Shown: piece after piece, positions 1-8,135 of the stretch
Layout of the letters: the number at the start of each line of letters is the position of its first letter
Position numbering within the stretch: position 1 is the stretch's first letter
DNA from: Halogeometricum sp. S3BR5-2
GTDB taxonomy: Archaea > Halobacteriota > Halobacteria > Halobacteriales > Haloferacaceae
NCBI RefSeq assembly: GCF_031624635.1
Contig: NZ_JAMQOQ010000001.1
Coordinates: 558,001-622,000 of the forward strand
Length of the DNA: 64,000 nt
Direction of reading: 5' to 3'
Notes under the pieces: generated by a model
Seen by the model: only the letters and a program-made list of their open reading frames with translations
Told to the model about the DNA's origin: nothing
Databases searched by the model: none
Translations under genes and position numbers: made by a program

Positions 1-294
1 CACCAGCGCGGCGTCCGGTCGCTGCCCGGCGTGGACGACATCGTCTACGAGTGGCGGCGGACGCTGCCGTCCGACCCCCTCGCGGAGCGCCGCGATGAGG
101 CGTACTTTCTCGCCGTCGACCCGACGGTGTGGACGGAGTTCCTCGACGCACTAGACGCCACGGACGAGGAGGGCGACGCCCTGCGTGCGGTCCACCGCGA
201 GCAGTTCGCGGCGTCGCTGGGCGCGGACGCGGTCCCCGAGGACGGCGGAGACGAAGGCCGGCGCGCCGTCCCCCTCGTCCTGACTCGACCCTAA
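1..294 (+). CDS. C-terminal part of an unrecognised haloarchaeal protein (partial)
   Basis: The frame is open from base 1 to a TAA at 292-294, so the gene starts before the window and only its last 97 codons are visible. A GTG at 31 is possible as a start, but the in-frame residues before it look like coding sequence. The protein is acidic and soluble with Trp/Tyr-rich short motifs, and has no membrane segment or cofactor motif that I can name. It runs in the same direction as the gene at 433. The 138-bp gap holds a 7-bp inverted repeat (AACCGCC at 339-345, GGCGGTT at 364-370) that may be a terminator stem. No function is proposed. Confidence 0.6.
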   Translation, partial: HQRGVRSLPGVDDIVYEWRRTLPSDPLAERRDEAYFLAVDPTVWTEFLDALDATDEEGDALRAVHREQFAASLGADAVPEDGGDEGRRAVPLVLTRP

Positions 295-432
295 CCCCCG
301 TCGTCGGCGCTTTCAGATGTTCGCCGCGAACCGAGTTTAACCGCCCGATGAGCCGGCGAAAGCGGCGGTTACGGTCTCCCGGTCGCTCGTCACGTCGTCC
401 ATAACGATACCGGAGGGAGGACCACGAAAGGT

Positions 433-876
433 ATGGACGACAGCGAGCCCCTCACCCCGGAGGAACTGGACTTCCGCCGCGACCCGAGCGTAACCCCCCT
501 CGGCGACGGCCGGTACGTCGTCGCCACCGCCCGCGACGACCCGCCGACGCCGGGAGGCCGAACCTCGCGGACGCGACGCGAGGCGGGGCAGTCGGACAGC
601 GAGGAACGGTCCGACGGCGATTCGGCGGCGGGAATGAGCGCCGAAACGGAAACGGTCGACTCGGAGGACCCGGACTACTTCGTCCGCCTCGCCGCGCGCA
701 CGGACGAGGGGACGTTCGAGACGCGCGTCGCGGACGACGATATCGGCGCCGTCTGCGCCGCGATGCTGCGGTGGTACGCGCGCCGCGTCTCCCCCGAGGA
801 CGACCCGGCGGAGGTACTGTCGGTGCTGCTCTCTCGCTCGGAGTTCGCCTTCACAGCCCCAACTGCCGACCGATGA
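433..876 (+). CDS. Small acidic haloarchaeal protein (DUF7500-like)
   Basis: This 147-residue acidic protein has an N-terminal block, TPEELDFRRDPSVTPLGDG (residues 8-26), of a kind I associate with a haloarchaeal family of unknown function; the family number is from memory. A low-complexity linker (about residues 40-75) joins it to a second compact block, about residues 80-145, that contains MLRWYARR. There is no signal peptide or membrane helix. The last 26 bp overlap tail-to-tail with the acyl-CoA dehydrogenase gene on the other strand, so the two transcripts converge. The function is unknown. Confidence 0.65.
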   Translation: MDDSEPLTPEELDFRRDPSVTPLGDGRYVVATARDDPPTPGGRTSRTRREAGQSDSEERSDGDSAAGMSAETETVDSEDPDYFVRLAARTDEGTFETRVADDDIGAVCAAMLRWYARRVSPEDDPAEVLSVLLSRSEFAFTAPTADR

Positions 877-1993
877 CGAGGTGCTGAATCTCGCTGGTCC
901 CCTCGCCTATCTCCATCAGTTTCGCGTCGCGGTAGAACCGCTGGGGGGCGAAGTCCTCGGTGTAGCCGTAGCCGCCGAGCACCTGCACGGCGTCCTCGGC
1001 CACCTCGCGGGCCGCCTCGGAGGCGTCGAGTTTCGCCAGCGCCGACTCGGTGGTGACGCTCTCGCCGGCGTCGTAGCGCGTCGCCGCCTTGTGCGTCAGG
1101 AGGCGCGCGCGTTCGGTCTTTCTGTGCATGTCCACGAGTTTGTCGCGGATGGCGTCGAACTTCGAGATGGGTTTACCGAACTGCTCCCTGTCGCCGGCGT
1201 ACGTCTTCGCCGCTTCGTAGGCGCCCTGCGCGAGTCCGGTCGACAGCGCCGCGATGGAGATGCGCCCGCCCTCCAACGTCTTCATCGTCTGCGTCCAGCC
1301 CTCTCCTTCCTCGCCGAGCAGTCGGTCCTCGGGGATGCGGACGTCGTCGAAGGCGAGTTCGCACGTCGGCGAGGAGTTCAGCCCCATCTTCTCCCACACC
1401 GTCGTCACCTCGAAGCCGTCGTCGTTCCGCGGGTCGACGATGAAGGTGGAGATGCCGTCGTAGCCTTCGCCGGGGTCGGTGACGGCCTTCACGAGGACGG
1501 AGCCGGCGACGTTGGCGTTCGTGATGAACTGCTTCGTCCCGTTCAGCACCCACTCGTCGCCGTCCTTCTCGGCCGTCGTGTCCATGTCGCTGGCGTCGGA
1601 CCCCGACCCGGGTTCGGTCAGCGCCCACGCGCCGAGATGGTCGCCCTCGGCGAGGGGGCGGAGCCAGCGTTCCTTCTGCGCCTCGGTGCCGAACGCCTCG
1701 ATGGGTTTGGAGCCGAGGCTGACGTGCGCCGCGTAGGAGAGGCCGATGCCGCCGGAGACGCGCCCGAGTTCCTCGGTGACCAGGGCGTACATCAGTTGGT
1801 CGCCGCCGAGTCCGCCGTACTCTTCGGAGACGGGGACGCCGAGCATGTCGAGGCCGGCCAGTTCCTCGAACACCTCCTCCGGGAAGCGGTGCTCGTCCTC
1901 TATCTCCTGTGCGATGGGCGAAATCTCCTCCTCGCAGAACTCCCGGACGGTGTCCCGTATCATCCGGTGCTCGGAGGGCAACTCGAAGTCCAT
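851..1993 (-). CDS. Acyl-CoA dehydrogenase
   Basis: This 380-residue FAD flavoprotein would oxidise acyl-CoA to 2-enoyl-CoA in fatty-acid or branched-chain amino-acid breakdown. The start is the ATG at 1993, giving the family N-terminus MDFELPSEHRMIRDTVREF; the longer open frame upstream is antisense noise over the Usp gene. Visible family features are ALTEPGSGSDASDM in the middle domain, LNGTKQFITNA, GGRISIAALSTG, and the C-terminal block IGEGTSEIQHLVIGRQ with the candidate catalytic Glu. Length is typical. It is divergent from the universal stress gene, with a 114-bp shared promoter region. A second paralogue lies at 54355-55503. The acyl chain preference cannot be read from the sequence. 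Confidence 0.93.
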   Translation of the reverse strand: MDFELPSEHRMIRDTVREFCEEEISPIAQEIEDEHRFPEEVFEELAGLDMLGVPVSEEYGGLGGDQLMYALVTEELGRVSGGIGLSYAAHVSLGSKPIEAFGTEAQKERWLRPLAEGDHLGAWALTEPGSGSDASDMDTTAEKDGDEWVLNGTKQFITNANVAGSVLVKAVTDPGEGYDGISTFIVDPRNDDGFEVTTVWEKMGLNSSPTCELAFDDVRIPEDRLLGEEGEGWTQTMKTLEGGRISIAALSTGLAQGAYEAAKTYAGDREQFGKPISKFDAIRDKLVDMHRKTERARLLTHKAATRYDAGESVTTESALAKLDASEAAREVAEDAVQVLGGYGYTEDFAPQRFYRDAKLMEIGEGTSEIQHLVIGRQLGL

Positions 1994-2107
1994 GCGAACG
2001 AGTTCCCCCGTCGGCGCAATAAACCAATCGAACGACCGTGATGGATTCGTTCTCGCGGCGTGAGAACGGCCGCCGCGGCTATGAGACGCGAGCGAGAACG
2101 GTCGCAC

Positions 2108-2548
2108 ATGTACGAGCGCATCCTCGTTCCGACCGACGGAAGCGACCCCGCCGACGGGGCGGTCGAACACGCCGTGGACCTCGCGAGCACGTACGGCGCC
2201 GAGATTCACCTCCTCTTCGTCGTCGACATCCGGTCGGCCGGACAGGGCGAGTGGGCCTTGGACGCCGAGGCCGTCTTCGAGGCGGGGCGAAGCCACGGCG
2301 AGACCGTCGTCAACGAGGTGGCCGACTACGTGCGCTCGAAGGACGTGGCGGTGACGACGGCGGTGCGGACCGGCGTCCCGCCCGAGGAGATACACGACTA
2401 CGCCGACGAGGAGGCCTGCGACCTCGTCGTGATGGGGACGCACGGCCGGACCGGGCTGGACCGCTACCTTCTCGGGAGCGTGACGGAGAAAGTCGTCCGA
2501 CGGTCGGACGTGCCGGTGTTGACCGTCCGGACCGCGTCGTCTGATTGA
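2108..2548 (+). CDS. Universal stress protein, UspA family
   Basis: This is a single-domain Usp of 146 residues. The start ATG at 2108 gives MYERILVPTDGSDPADGAVEHA, the usual first strand and ATP-contacting Asp. The C-terminal ATP-binding signature GTHGRTGLDRYLLGS is complete and is followed by the typical end SDVPVLTVR, so ATP binding is likely. These proteins bind ATP/AMP in the cytoplasm and respond to stress, but the exact role is not readable here. The gene is divergent from the acyl-CoA dehydrogenase and lies 62 bp upstream of the kinase-like gene in the same direction. Confidence 0.92.
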   Translation: MYERILVPTDGSDPADGAVEHAVDLASTYGAEIHLLFVVDIRSAGQGEWALDAEAVFEAGRSHGETVVNEVADYVRSKDVAVTTAVRTGVPPEEIHDYADEEACDLVVMGTHGRTGLDRYLLGSVTEKVVRRSDVPVLTVRTASSD

Positions 2549-2610
2549 GAGCGGCGCCGGACGGGAATCGGACAGGACAGTTATACCCTCCGCGCTCTTT
2601 ATCCAGTCTC

Positions 2611-3408
2611 ATGGAACTCCGCCGCCTCGTCCGGGGGCGCGTGGATTGGCCCCGTCTGGAGGCTGTCGTCCGCGAACTCCGAGAACGGTACGGACGCGAG
2701 GAACTGCACGTGCGCTTCCTCGAAGCCGACAACTGGCTCTCCACCCCCATGGTCGTCGACGACGAGTGGTTCGTCAAAGTCGTCTCCAAGCAGAACTCGC
2801 TGGTCCACGCCCTGTTCACCACCGGGCGCAACCTCGGCGCGTTCTCGTCGGGCACCGAGGGCTTCTTCGAGCACTTCGGGACCCCCTTGGAGATGGCCGA
2901 ACACGAACTGGAAGCGACCCGCCGGATGCGCGAGATAGGACTGAACGCCCCCGAACCGGTCGAGGCGTTCGAAGTCGACGGACTCGGCGTCCTCGTCTTG
3001 GAGTATCTTCCACACTTCCAATCGCTGGACCGACTGGACCGCGAACGGGAGGAACAACTCGCGCCCGCCGTCTTCGAGGCGTTGCACACGATGCACGAAC
3101 ACGGACTCGCGCACGGCGACCTGCGGGCCGAGAACGTGCTCATCGTCGACGACGACGTCTACTTCATCGACGCGACGAGCGTGAGCGACGAGGGGGCCGA
3201 GGACTCCCGGTCGTACGACCTCGCGTGCGCCCTCGCCGCGATGGAACCGCTCATCGGCGCGAAGGCGACGGTCGACGCCGCGCTCGAATCGCACACCCCG
3301 GCGGACCTGCTCGCGGCGCTCGACTTCCTCGACTTCGTCAACATCCGCCCGGATCACGACTTCGACGCCGCGGCGCTGAAGGGCGTCATCGGACAGCGCG
3401 CGACGTAG
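2611..3408 (+). CDS. RIO/lipopolysaccharide-kinase-like protein kinase fold
   Basis: This 265-residue cytoplasmic protein has a minimal kinase fold. A likely ATP-binding Lys lies in FVKVVSK (K56), a hinge-like stretch is LVLEYLPHF (128-136), and the catalytic loop is HGDLRAENVLI (D170, N175), followed by YFIDATS with D187 where DFG would be. No glycine-rich loop is obvious at the N-terminus, as in RIO and Kdo-kinase-type families. The ATG at 2611 is chosen because the upstream frame lacks coding character and a TATA-like stretch (TTATACC, 2581-2587) lies about 27 bp ahead. The substrate is unknown. It follows the Usp gene and may share its transcript. Confidence 0.8.
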   Translation: MELRRLVRGRVDWPRLEAVVRELRERYGREELHVRFLEADNWLSTPMVVDDEWFVKVVSKQNSLVHALFTTGRNLGAFSSGTEGFFEHFGTPLEMAEHELEATRRMREIGLNAPEPVEAFEVDGLGVLVLEYLPHFQSLDRLDREREEQLAPAVFEALHTMHEHGLAHGDLRAENVLIVDDDVYFIDATSVSDEGAEDSRSYDLACALAAMEPLIGAKATVDAALESHTPADLLAALDFLDFVNIRPDHDFDAAALKGVIGQRAT

Positions 3409-3465
3409 CGTCTCCGAGTCGACTCGGAGGGTCCGAGGGCGGAACGAGAGAGACAGAGAACCGCG

Positions 3466-3825
3466 TTACTGGCCGGTGAGATGCTCTTCGAGGAGTTCGG
3501 CGTTCCGGACGTTCGACTTCCAGAAGACGTCGAAGATATCCCCGAGGATGGGGATGGAGCCCACGCCGAGGTCGACGGCGATGTTGAACAGCATCTTCCC
3601 GACGATATCCCGGTTCGCATCCGCCCGAATCGCTTCGCCGACGGTGTACAGCGAGACGGCGGCGGTCACGATGTCCCCCGAGACGGGGACGAGACCGATG
3701 AGCGAGTCGAGGCCGACGCTCTTGTCGGTGCCCGGAATCGTGACTGCGTCGTCCATGAGGTCCGCGAGGAGTCGAACGCGACGGAGCGCGCCCTCTTCCT
3801 GCGGAGAGAGTCTTGGTTCTGACAC
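3466..3825 (-). CDS. DUF4112 membrane-associated protein
   Basis: This is a 119-residue protein if it starts at the GTG at 3825, giving VSEPRLSPQEEGALRRVRLL. That start removes an Arg-rich upstream stretch that looks non-coding; an internal ATG at residue 26 (MDDAV) is less likely because it would cut a conserved helix. Motifs seen are VTIPGTDKSVGLDSLIGLVP, GDIVTAAVSLYTV and LGVGSIPILGDIFDVFWK. These match the DUF4112 pattern of hydrophobic, glycine-bearing segments with a terminal GDxFDxxWK block. The family is widespread but of unknown function. It converges on the kinase-like gene with 57 bp between stops. Confidence 0.8.
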   Translation of the reverse strand: MSEPRLSPQEEGALRRVRLLADLMDDAVTIPGTDKSVGLDSLIGLVPVSGDIVTAAVSLYTVGEAIRADANRDIVGKMLFNIAVDLGVGSIPILGDIFDVFWKSNVRNAELLEEHLTGQ

Positions 3826-3994
3826 GCTCCGAAATACCCCGCCGAGACGGGTGACTCTGGTGGCCGTATACTCATGCTCACGCGGTCCCGACCGTCGCTC
3901 GCCGTCGTTCGCGGGCCGGCGTCGCCCCGTCGGCCGGTCGGCGCATCGTTCCCGAACGACCATGCTTTTTGTGCGCGGGCGTCTGCGACGTGAT

Positions 3995-4309
3995 ATGGCT
4001 ACACACGCATCGAACGGCGACGGCGTCGCCCTTCCCGACGCGGTCCCCCTGGACGTCCGGTGTCTGACGCGTCTGAGCTGGGAGTTGGGGTCGCGCGTGG
4101 TCGACGACGAGGAGTCGACTCACGAGAGCGAGTGGACGCACGCGGACGCCCCCTGGCGGCTCTCCGTCTTCCGCGTGACGAACCACACGGACGTCCTGCG
4201 CGTCCGAACGCCGGTCGGTCGGGAGCGGTTCTACGGGGCCGTCGAGACGGACCTCCGCGAGGCGCTCCCCGGCCTCGAAGCCTCGGCCCACTGGCGGCGG
4301 TGCGAGTAG
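3995..4309 (+). CDS. Small haloarchaeal protein of unknown function
   Basis: This 104-residue acidic protein starts at the ATG at 3995 (MATHASNGDGVALPDAVPLD). It has an alternating polar/hydrophobic pattern in the second half (LSVFRVTNHTDVLRVRTPVG) suggesting a small alpha/beta fold, and ends HWRRCE. There is no signal peptide, helix-turn-helix or metal motif. It is divergent from the DUF4112 gene and 79 bp upstream of the proline dehydrogenase gene in the same direction. I do not recognise a characterised family. Confidence 0.65.
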   Translation: MATHASNGDGVALPDAVPLDVRCLTRLSWELGSRVVDDEESTHESEWTHADAPWRLSVFRVTNHTDVLRVRTPVGRERFYGAVETDLREALPGLEASAHWRRCE

Positions 4310-4388
4310 GCCCGCCGAGTCGGGGGACGCCGACGGCGTACATGGTCGGGTCGACCTCTAAGGGAGTACGTACCTCACCCACGAGGTA

Positions 4389-5219
4389 ATGCTACCGCCC
4401 GTCGCGGACAACTTCGTCGCCGGAGAGGACGCCGAGACGATGCTCGACTACGTCGCGGAGACGAACGGGGAGGGCATCGCCGGCATCGCGAACCTCCTCG
4501 GCGAGCACTACGACGAACGGTCCGACGCGGCCGCGGATACGGAGGCGTACCTCGAACTCGCGGAACGCATCGACGAACGTGGTCTCGACTGCTGCGTCTC
4601 GGTGAAGCCCTCGCAGGTCGGTCTCGACGTCGGGAGCGACGTGTTCCGGCGCAACCTCGGACGCATCGTCGAGCACGCGGCAGAGCGCGGCGTCTTCGTC
4701 TGGGTGGACATGGAGGACCACGAGACGACGGACGCGACGCTCGACGCCTTCGAGGAGAACGCCCGCGAGTACGGCGACGTGGGCGTCTGCGTGCAGGCGA
4801 ACCTGAAGCGCACCGGCGAGGACTTGGAGCGACTGGCGGACGTGCCCGGGAAGGTCCGCCTCGTCAAGGGCGCCTACGACGAACCGAAGACCGTGGCCTA
4901 CCGCGAGAAAGAGACGGTGGACGAGAAGTACCGCGAGTACATCGAGTACGCCTTCCGGGAGTTCGACGGCGGCGTCGCCGTCGGCAGCCACGACGTCGGG
5001 ATGATAAACCACGCCGTCGACTGCCACCGCGAGTACGGGACGCCGTTCGAGGTGCAGATGCTGATGGGCGTCCGCGAGAACGTCCAGCGACGGCTCGTCG
5101 GGTCGGTTCCGGTCTATCGATATATCCCCTACGGGCCGAAGTGGGTCTCGTACTTCGCGCGGCGGGTGCGCGAACGCAAGGAGAACGCCCTGTTCGCGTT
5201 GCGCGCCGTTCTCGGCTGA
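4389..5219 (+). CDS. Proline dehydrogenase
   Basis: This is a stand-alone FAD proline dehydrogenase of 276 residues, first step of proline breakdown: L-proline to 1-pyrroline-5-carboxylate, with electrons passed to the respiratory chain. The TIM-barrel strands are visible: CCVSVKPSQVGLDVG, GVFVWVDMEDHETTD, VGVCVQANLKRT, VRLVKGAYDEPK, and the C-terminal FEVQMLMGVR. VPVYRYIPYGPKWVSYFARRVRE is the RxxxYxPYGxxWxxYxxRR-type substrate-binding end. Length fits archaeal and Gram-positive monofunctional enzymes. The next two genes are an HTH-10 regulator and a P5C-dehydrogenase-type aldehyde dehydrogenase, which together make a catabolic module. Confidence 0.92.
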   Translation: MLPPVADNFVAGEDAETMLDYVAETNGEGIAGIANLLGEHYDERSDAAADTEAYLELAERIDERGLDCCVSVKPSQVGLDVGSDVFRRNLGRIVEHAAERGVFVWVDMEDHETTDATLDAFEENAREYGDVGVCVQANLKRTGEDLERLADVPGKVRLVKGAYDEPKTVAYREKETVDEKYREYIEYAFREFDGGVAVGSHDVGMINHAVDCHREYGTPFEVQMLMGVRENVQRRLVGSVPVYRYIPYGPKWVSYFARRVRERKENALFALRAVLG

Positions 5220-5220
5220 G

Positions 5221-5239
5221 TTCCTTTTCTTCTTCTTCT
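5221..5239 (+). terminator. Pyrimidine-rich terminator after proline dehydrogenase
   Basis: Directly after the TGA, the plus strand runs TTCCTTTTCTTCTTCTTCT, almost pure T/C. Archaeal polymerase stops at T-rich tracts without needing a hairpin. It separates this gene from the convergent regulator whose stop is at 5242. Confidence 0.6.
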
Positions 5240-5241
5240 GC

Positions 5242-5982
5242 TTAGGCGCCCTCGTCATCCGGGTCGAGGAGCTTCGACTCGGCCTTCCGCAGGTGTTCGA
5301 GCAGCGTCGTCTTCGAGACGCCCGCCTCCGCGGCGAGTTCGCGCGTCGAGACGCCGCGCGGCCACTGGTAGTACCCCGATTCCCGCGCGAGTTCGAACAC
5401 CTCCCGCTGCGTCGGCGTCAGCGTCCCGAGGCGGCGCGCCCGCTCCGAATCGACCGTCTCCGAGGAGGCGATGCGCTCGACGGTTATCTCCGCGCCGGAC
5501 GCCTCGCGGACCGCGTCCAGCGCCGTCCCCACCTCGCCGCGTTCGCCGGTGAAACAGACGTCCCAGTACTCCGTGCCGTCCTCGATCCGCGTCGGCGCGC
5601 TGTGGACGAACCCGTGTTCGAGCAGCGTCGGACAGATCATCTCCCGCGGGTCGTACTCCAAGAAGAACTCGCGGGCGACCTGACCGGGGGCCACCCGCGC
5701 CGCCGTCCGCCCGAACCGCTCCTGTAGCTCCCTGACCTCGCCGCCGTACTCGGAGGCCTGAATCTCGTCCAACAGCGCCTCCACCTCGGCCGCCGAGTCG
5801 CCGTAGGCAGTGAACAGCCCGTTCACCGTGCTGGTCTCCGCGCCCGTCTCGGGCGCGTGGTAGATGGCGTGGGCGAGGATGCCCCCCGGGCGTCGCTTGG
5901 TCGACTCTATCGCCCAACACCGCGGGTGCCAGAGGTCGAGCGTCAGACGCGTCCCCGTCTGCGTTGCTCCGCGTGCGCTCAT
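5242..5982 (-). CDS. HTH-10 (bacterio-opsin-activator-type) transcription regulator
   Basis: This 246-residue regulator starts at the ATG at 5982 (MSARGATQTGTRLTLDLWHP). The N-terminal half (residues 1-150) is the ligand-sensing type seen in haloarchaeal Bat-like proteins, with the typical opening LDLWHPRCW. The C-terminus carries the HTH-10 domain: LTPTQREVFELARESGYYQWP then STRELAAEAGVSKTTLLEHLRKAE. The gene lies between proline dehydrogenase and P5C dehydrogenase, convergent with the first and divergent from the second. I infer that it controls proline degradation, perhaps sensing proline or P5C. Activation or repression cannot be told from sequence. Confidence 0.9.
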   Translation of the reverse strand: MSARGATQTGTRLTLDLWHPRCWAIESTKRRPGGILAHAIYHAPETGAETSTVNGLFTAYGDSAAEVEALLDEIQASEYGGEVRELQERFGRTAARVAPGQVAREFFLEYDPREMICPTLLEHGFVHSAPTRIEDGTEYWDVCFTGERGEVGTALDAVREASGAEITVERIASSETVDSERARRLGTLTPTQREVFELARESGYYQWPRGVSTRELAAEAGVSKTTLLEHLRKAESKLLDPDDEGA

Positions 5983-6097
5983 ACACCACGCTCTCGCGCT
6001 ACCGAGTGATATATCGTTCGTTGTTCTCACACCGCTCGCGGCGGGCGGCGCCGCACCGTCGGGGCCGCACCGTTCCGCCGTCCATGGGAGGGAGGCC

Positions 6098-6107
6098 GAT
6101 TATTAAG
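6098..6107 (+). promoter_or_regulatory. TATA box of the P5C dehydrogenase gene
   Basis: GATTATTAAG is the only AT-rich block in the 148-bp gap after the divergent regulator. It is centred about 28 bp before the ATG at 6131, so transcription would begin at or next to the start codon and the message would be leaderless. Confidence 0.6.
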
Positions 6108-6130
6108 TGAGGTTCGAGAATACTTCCTGT

Positions 6131-7660
6131 ATGGCGAATCACGACGAAGTCTACCGACACTACATCGACGGCGAGTGGACCGACGGGATGGGCGAGGAGA
6201 CGTTCGAGTCGGAGAACCCGGCGACGGGGGAGTCGCTGGGCGAGTTCCGCCGGGGCACGCCGGACGACGTGGACGCGGCGCTGGCGGCCGCCACGGAGGC
6301 CGAAGAAGAGTGGCAGGCGCTCTCGCACATCGACCGCGCGGAGTACCTCTGGGACATTTACCACGAACTGAAAGAGCGTCACCAGGAACTGGGCGAGGTC
6401 GTCACGAAGGAGTGCGGCAAGGAGATTAGCGAGGGGAAGGCCGACGTCACCGAGGCGTGGCACATGGTCGAGTGGGCCGCCGGCGACGCCCGCCACCCGA
6501 AGGGCGACGTGGTCCCCTCCGAGATTCCCGCGAAGGACGCCTACATGCGCCGGAAGCCCCGCGGCGTCGTCGGCTGTGTCACCCCGTGGAACTTCCCGGT
6601 CGCCATCCCCTTCTGGCACATGGCAGTCAGCCTCGTCGAGGGCAACACCGTCGTCTGGAAACCCGCCGAGCAGACGCCGTGGTGCGGACAGATCATCGCG
6701 GAGATGTTCGAGGACGCGGGCATCCCCGACGGCGTGTTCAACATGGTGCAGGGCTTCGGCGACGCCGGAGAGGCCATCGTCGACGACGACCGCGTCGACA
6801 CCGTCCTCTTCACCGGGTCCGCGGAGGTCGGACAGGAGATCGCCTCGAAGGTCGGCGGTCAACCCGGCAAACTCGCCGCCTGCGAGATGGGCGGGAAGAA
6901 CAACATCGTCGTCACCGAGGAGGCCGACCTCGACGTCGCCGTCCACTCGGCGGTCATGTCGTCGTTCAAGACGACCGGGCAGCGCTGCGTCTCCTCGGAG
7001 CGACTCGTCGTCCACGAGGACGTCTACGACGAGTTCAAAGAGCGGTTCGTCGAGAACGCGAAGAACGTCTCCGTGGGTGACCCCCTCGACGAGGAGACGT
7101 TCATGGGACCGCTCATCGAGGAGGGTCACAAGGAGAAGGTGACCAAGTACAACGAACTCGCCGAACGCGAGGACGTGAACGTGCTGGTCGACCGCACGGA
7201 ACTCGACGCCGACGAGATTCCCGAGGGCCACGAGGACGGCCACTGGGTCGGTCCGTTCGTCTACGAGGCCGACGCGCACGAGAACCTCCGCTGCACGCAC
7301 GAGGAGGTGTTCGGCCCCCACGTCGCCCTCCTGAAGTACTCCGGCGACATCGAGGAGGCCGTCGACATCCACAACGACACCGACTACGGCCTCGCGGGGG
7401 CCATCATCTCCGAGAACTACCGGCAGATAAACTACTTCCGCGACAACGCCGAAATCGGCCTCGCCTACGGTAACCTCCCGTGTATCGGCGCGGAGGTGCA
7501 CCTGCCGTTCGGCGGCGTGAAGAAGTCGGGCAACGGCTACCCCAGCGCTCGCGAGGTCATCGAGGCCGTCACCGAGCGGACGGCGTGGACGCTGAACAAC
7601 TCGAAGGACATCCAAATGGCGCAGGGACTCTCGGCGGACATCAAGACCCGCGAGGACTGA
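6131..7660 (+). CDS. Aldehyde dehydrogenase, probable 1-pyrroline-5-carboxylate dehydrogenase
   Basis: This 509-residue NAD(P)-linked aldehyde dehydrogenase would oxidise glutamate semialdehyde (open form of P5C) to glutamate. The start ATG at 6131 gives MANHDEVYRHYIDGEW; a GTG at 6107 lies inside the TATA box and is rejected. Motifs: CVTPWNFPVAIPFWHMA, VWKPAEQTP, LFTGSAEVGQ, CEMGGKNNIVV (active-site Glu region), GQRCVSSERLVV with catalytic C286, and EEVFGPHVALL. The family alone would allow other aldehydes as substrate. The assignment to P5C rests on the adjacent proline dehydrogenase and regulator. Confidence 0.88.
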   Translation: MANHDEVYRHYIDGEWTDGMGEETFESENPATGESLGEFRRGTPDDVDAALAAATEAEEEWQALSHIDRAEYLWDIYHELKERHQELGEVVTKECGKEISEGKADVTEAWHMVEWAAGDARHPKGDVVPSEIPAKDAYMRRKPRGVVGCVTPWNFPVAIPFWHMAVSLVEGNTVVWKPAEQTPWCGQIIAEMFEDAGIPDGVFNMVQGFGDAGEAIVDDDRVDTVLFTGSAEVGQEIASKVGGQPGKLAACEMGGKNNIVVTEEADLDVAVHSAVMSSFKTTGQRCVSSERLVVHEDVYDEFKERFVENAKNVSVGDPLDEETFMGPLIEEGHKEKVTKYNELAEREDVNVLVDRTELDADEIPEGHEDGHWVGPFVYEADAHENLRCTHEEVFGPHVALLKYSGDIEEAVDIHNDTDYGLAGAIISENYRQINYFRDNAEIGLAYGNLPCIGAEVHLPFGGVKKSGNGYPSAREVIEAVTERTAWTLNNSKDIQMAQGLSADIKTRED

Positions 7661-7749
7661 GGCCGAGTCGACGGCCCGCGGCGCGGCCCGCTTCCGCTCT
7701 TCTCTTCGTCCCGTTCCGGACGGTCGCGTGGCTCGAGAGCGTGAAGTAC

Positions 7750-7950
7750 GAACCGCGTGCGGCGTTTCCTTGCGCCGCGTTGCGGTTCTGGGCGCGCGGT
7801 TGAGCGGCGCCGTGATGCGGTTGCCCCCGCCGGGTTCGAGGGCGTGACCGCGTGACGCCGCAGCGTCGATGCCGTAGCGGACCCCGTTCACTACGGCCGT
7901 GGTGCGGCGGGTCGTGCCGACTAGACGAGAAAAGCGTCTGTACGTCGGCA
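7750..7950 (-). ncRNA. Candidate structured RNA in a 475-bp gap
   Basis: The gap 7661-8135 holds no convincing gene on either strand. Within it are nested inverted repeats. TGCCGAC (7915-7921) pairs with GTCGGCA (7944-7950), enclosing AGACG (7923-7927) with CGTCT (7935-7939). GCCGTAG (7871-7877) pairs with CTACGGC (7891-7897), TGCGG (7816-7820) with CCGCA (7858-7862), and GAACCGC (7750-7756) with GCGGTTC (7782-7788). On the minus strand a TATA-like CTTTATCC (7973-7980) would start a transcript at about 7950, the outer edge of the first stem, which is why I favour that strand. I do not see RNase P or SRP RNA landmarks. The 3' end is arbitrary. The remaining bases (7661-7749, 7981-8135) show nothing else. 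Confidence 0.3.
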
Positions 7951-7972
7951 ATACCGGCTAAGTGTGGCAAGT

Positions 7973-7980
7973 GGATAAAG
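7973..7980 (-). promoter_or_regulatory. TATA-like box facing the candidate RNA
   Basis: Minus-strand CTTTATCC is centred about 27 bp before base 7950, where the long stem begins. It is the best AT-rich match to an archaeal TATA box in this GC-rich gap. It is inferred by spacing only. Confidence 0.35.
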
Positions 7981-8135
7981 CCTCCGGGTGATGCGAAGAC
8001 GCGGCACACCGTCGGGGCGCGCGGTCGGTCCCGCACGGACGAACGACGAAGAACGGAAGGAACGGAAGACGGGGAAGAACGGAGAACTCGGGCGTGGTCA
8101 GAGGGGTGAGAAGAGACGAGCGAGTACGGGGACGG

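Noticed and set aside
7852-8109. 85-residue plus-strand frame in the 475-bp gap
   Set aside because: It is Arg-rich with no acidic bias or family motif and crosses the inverted repeats.
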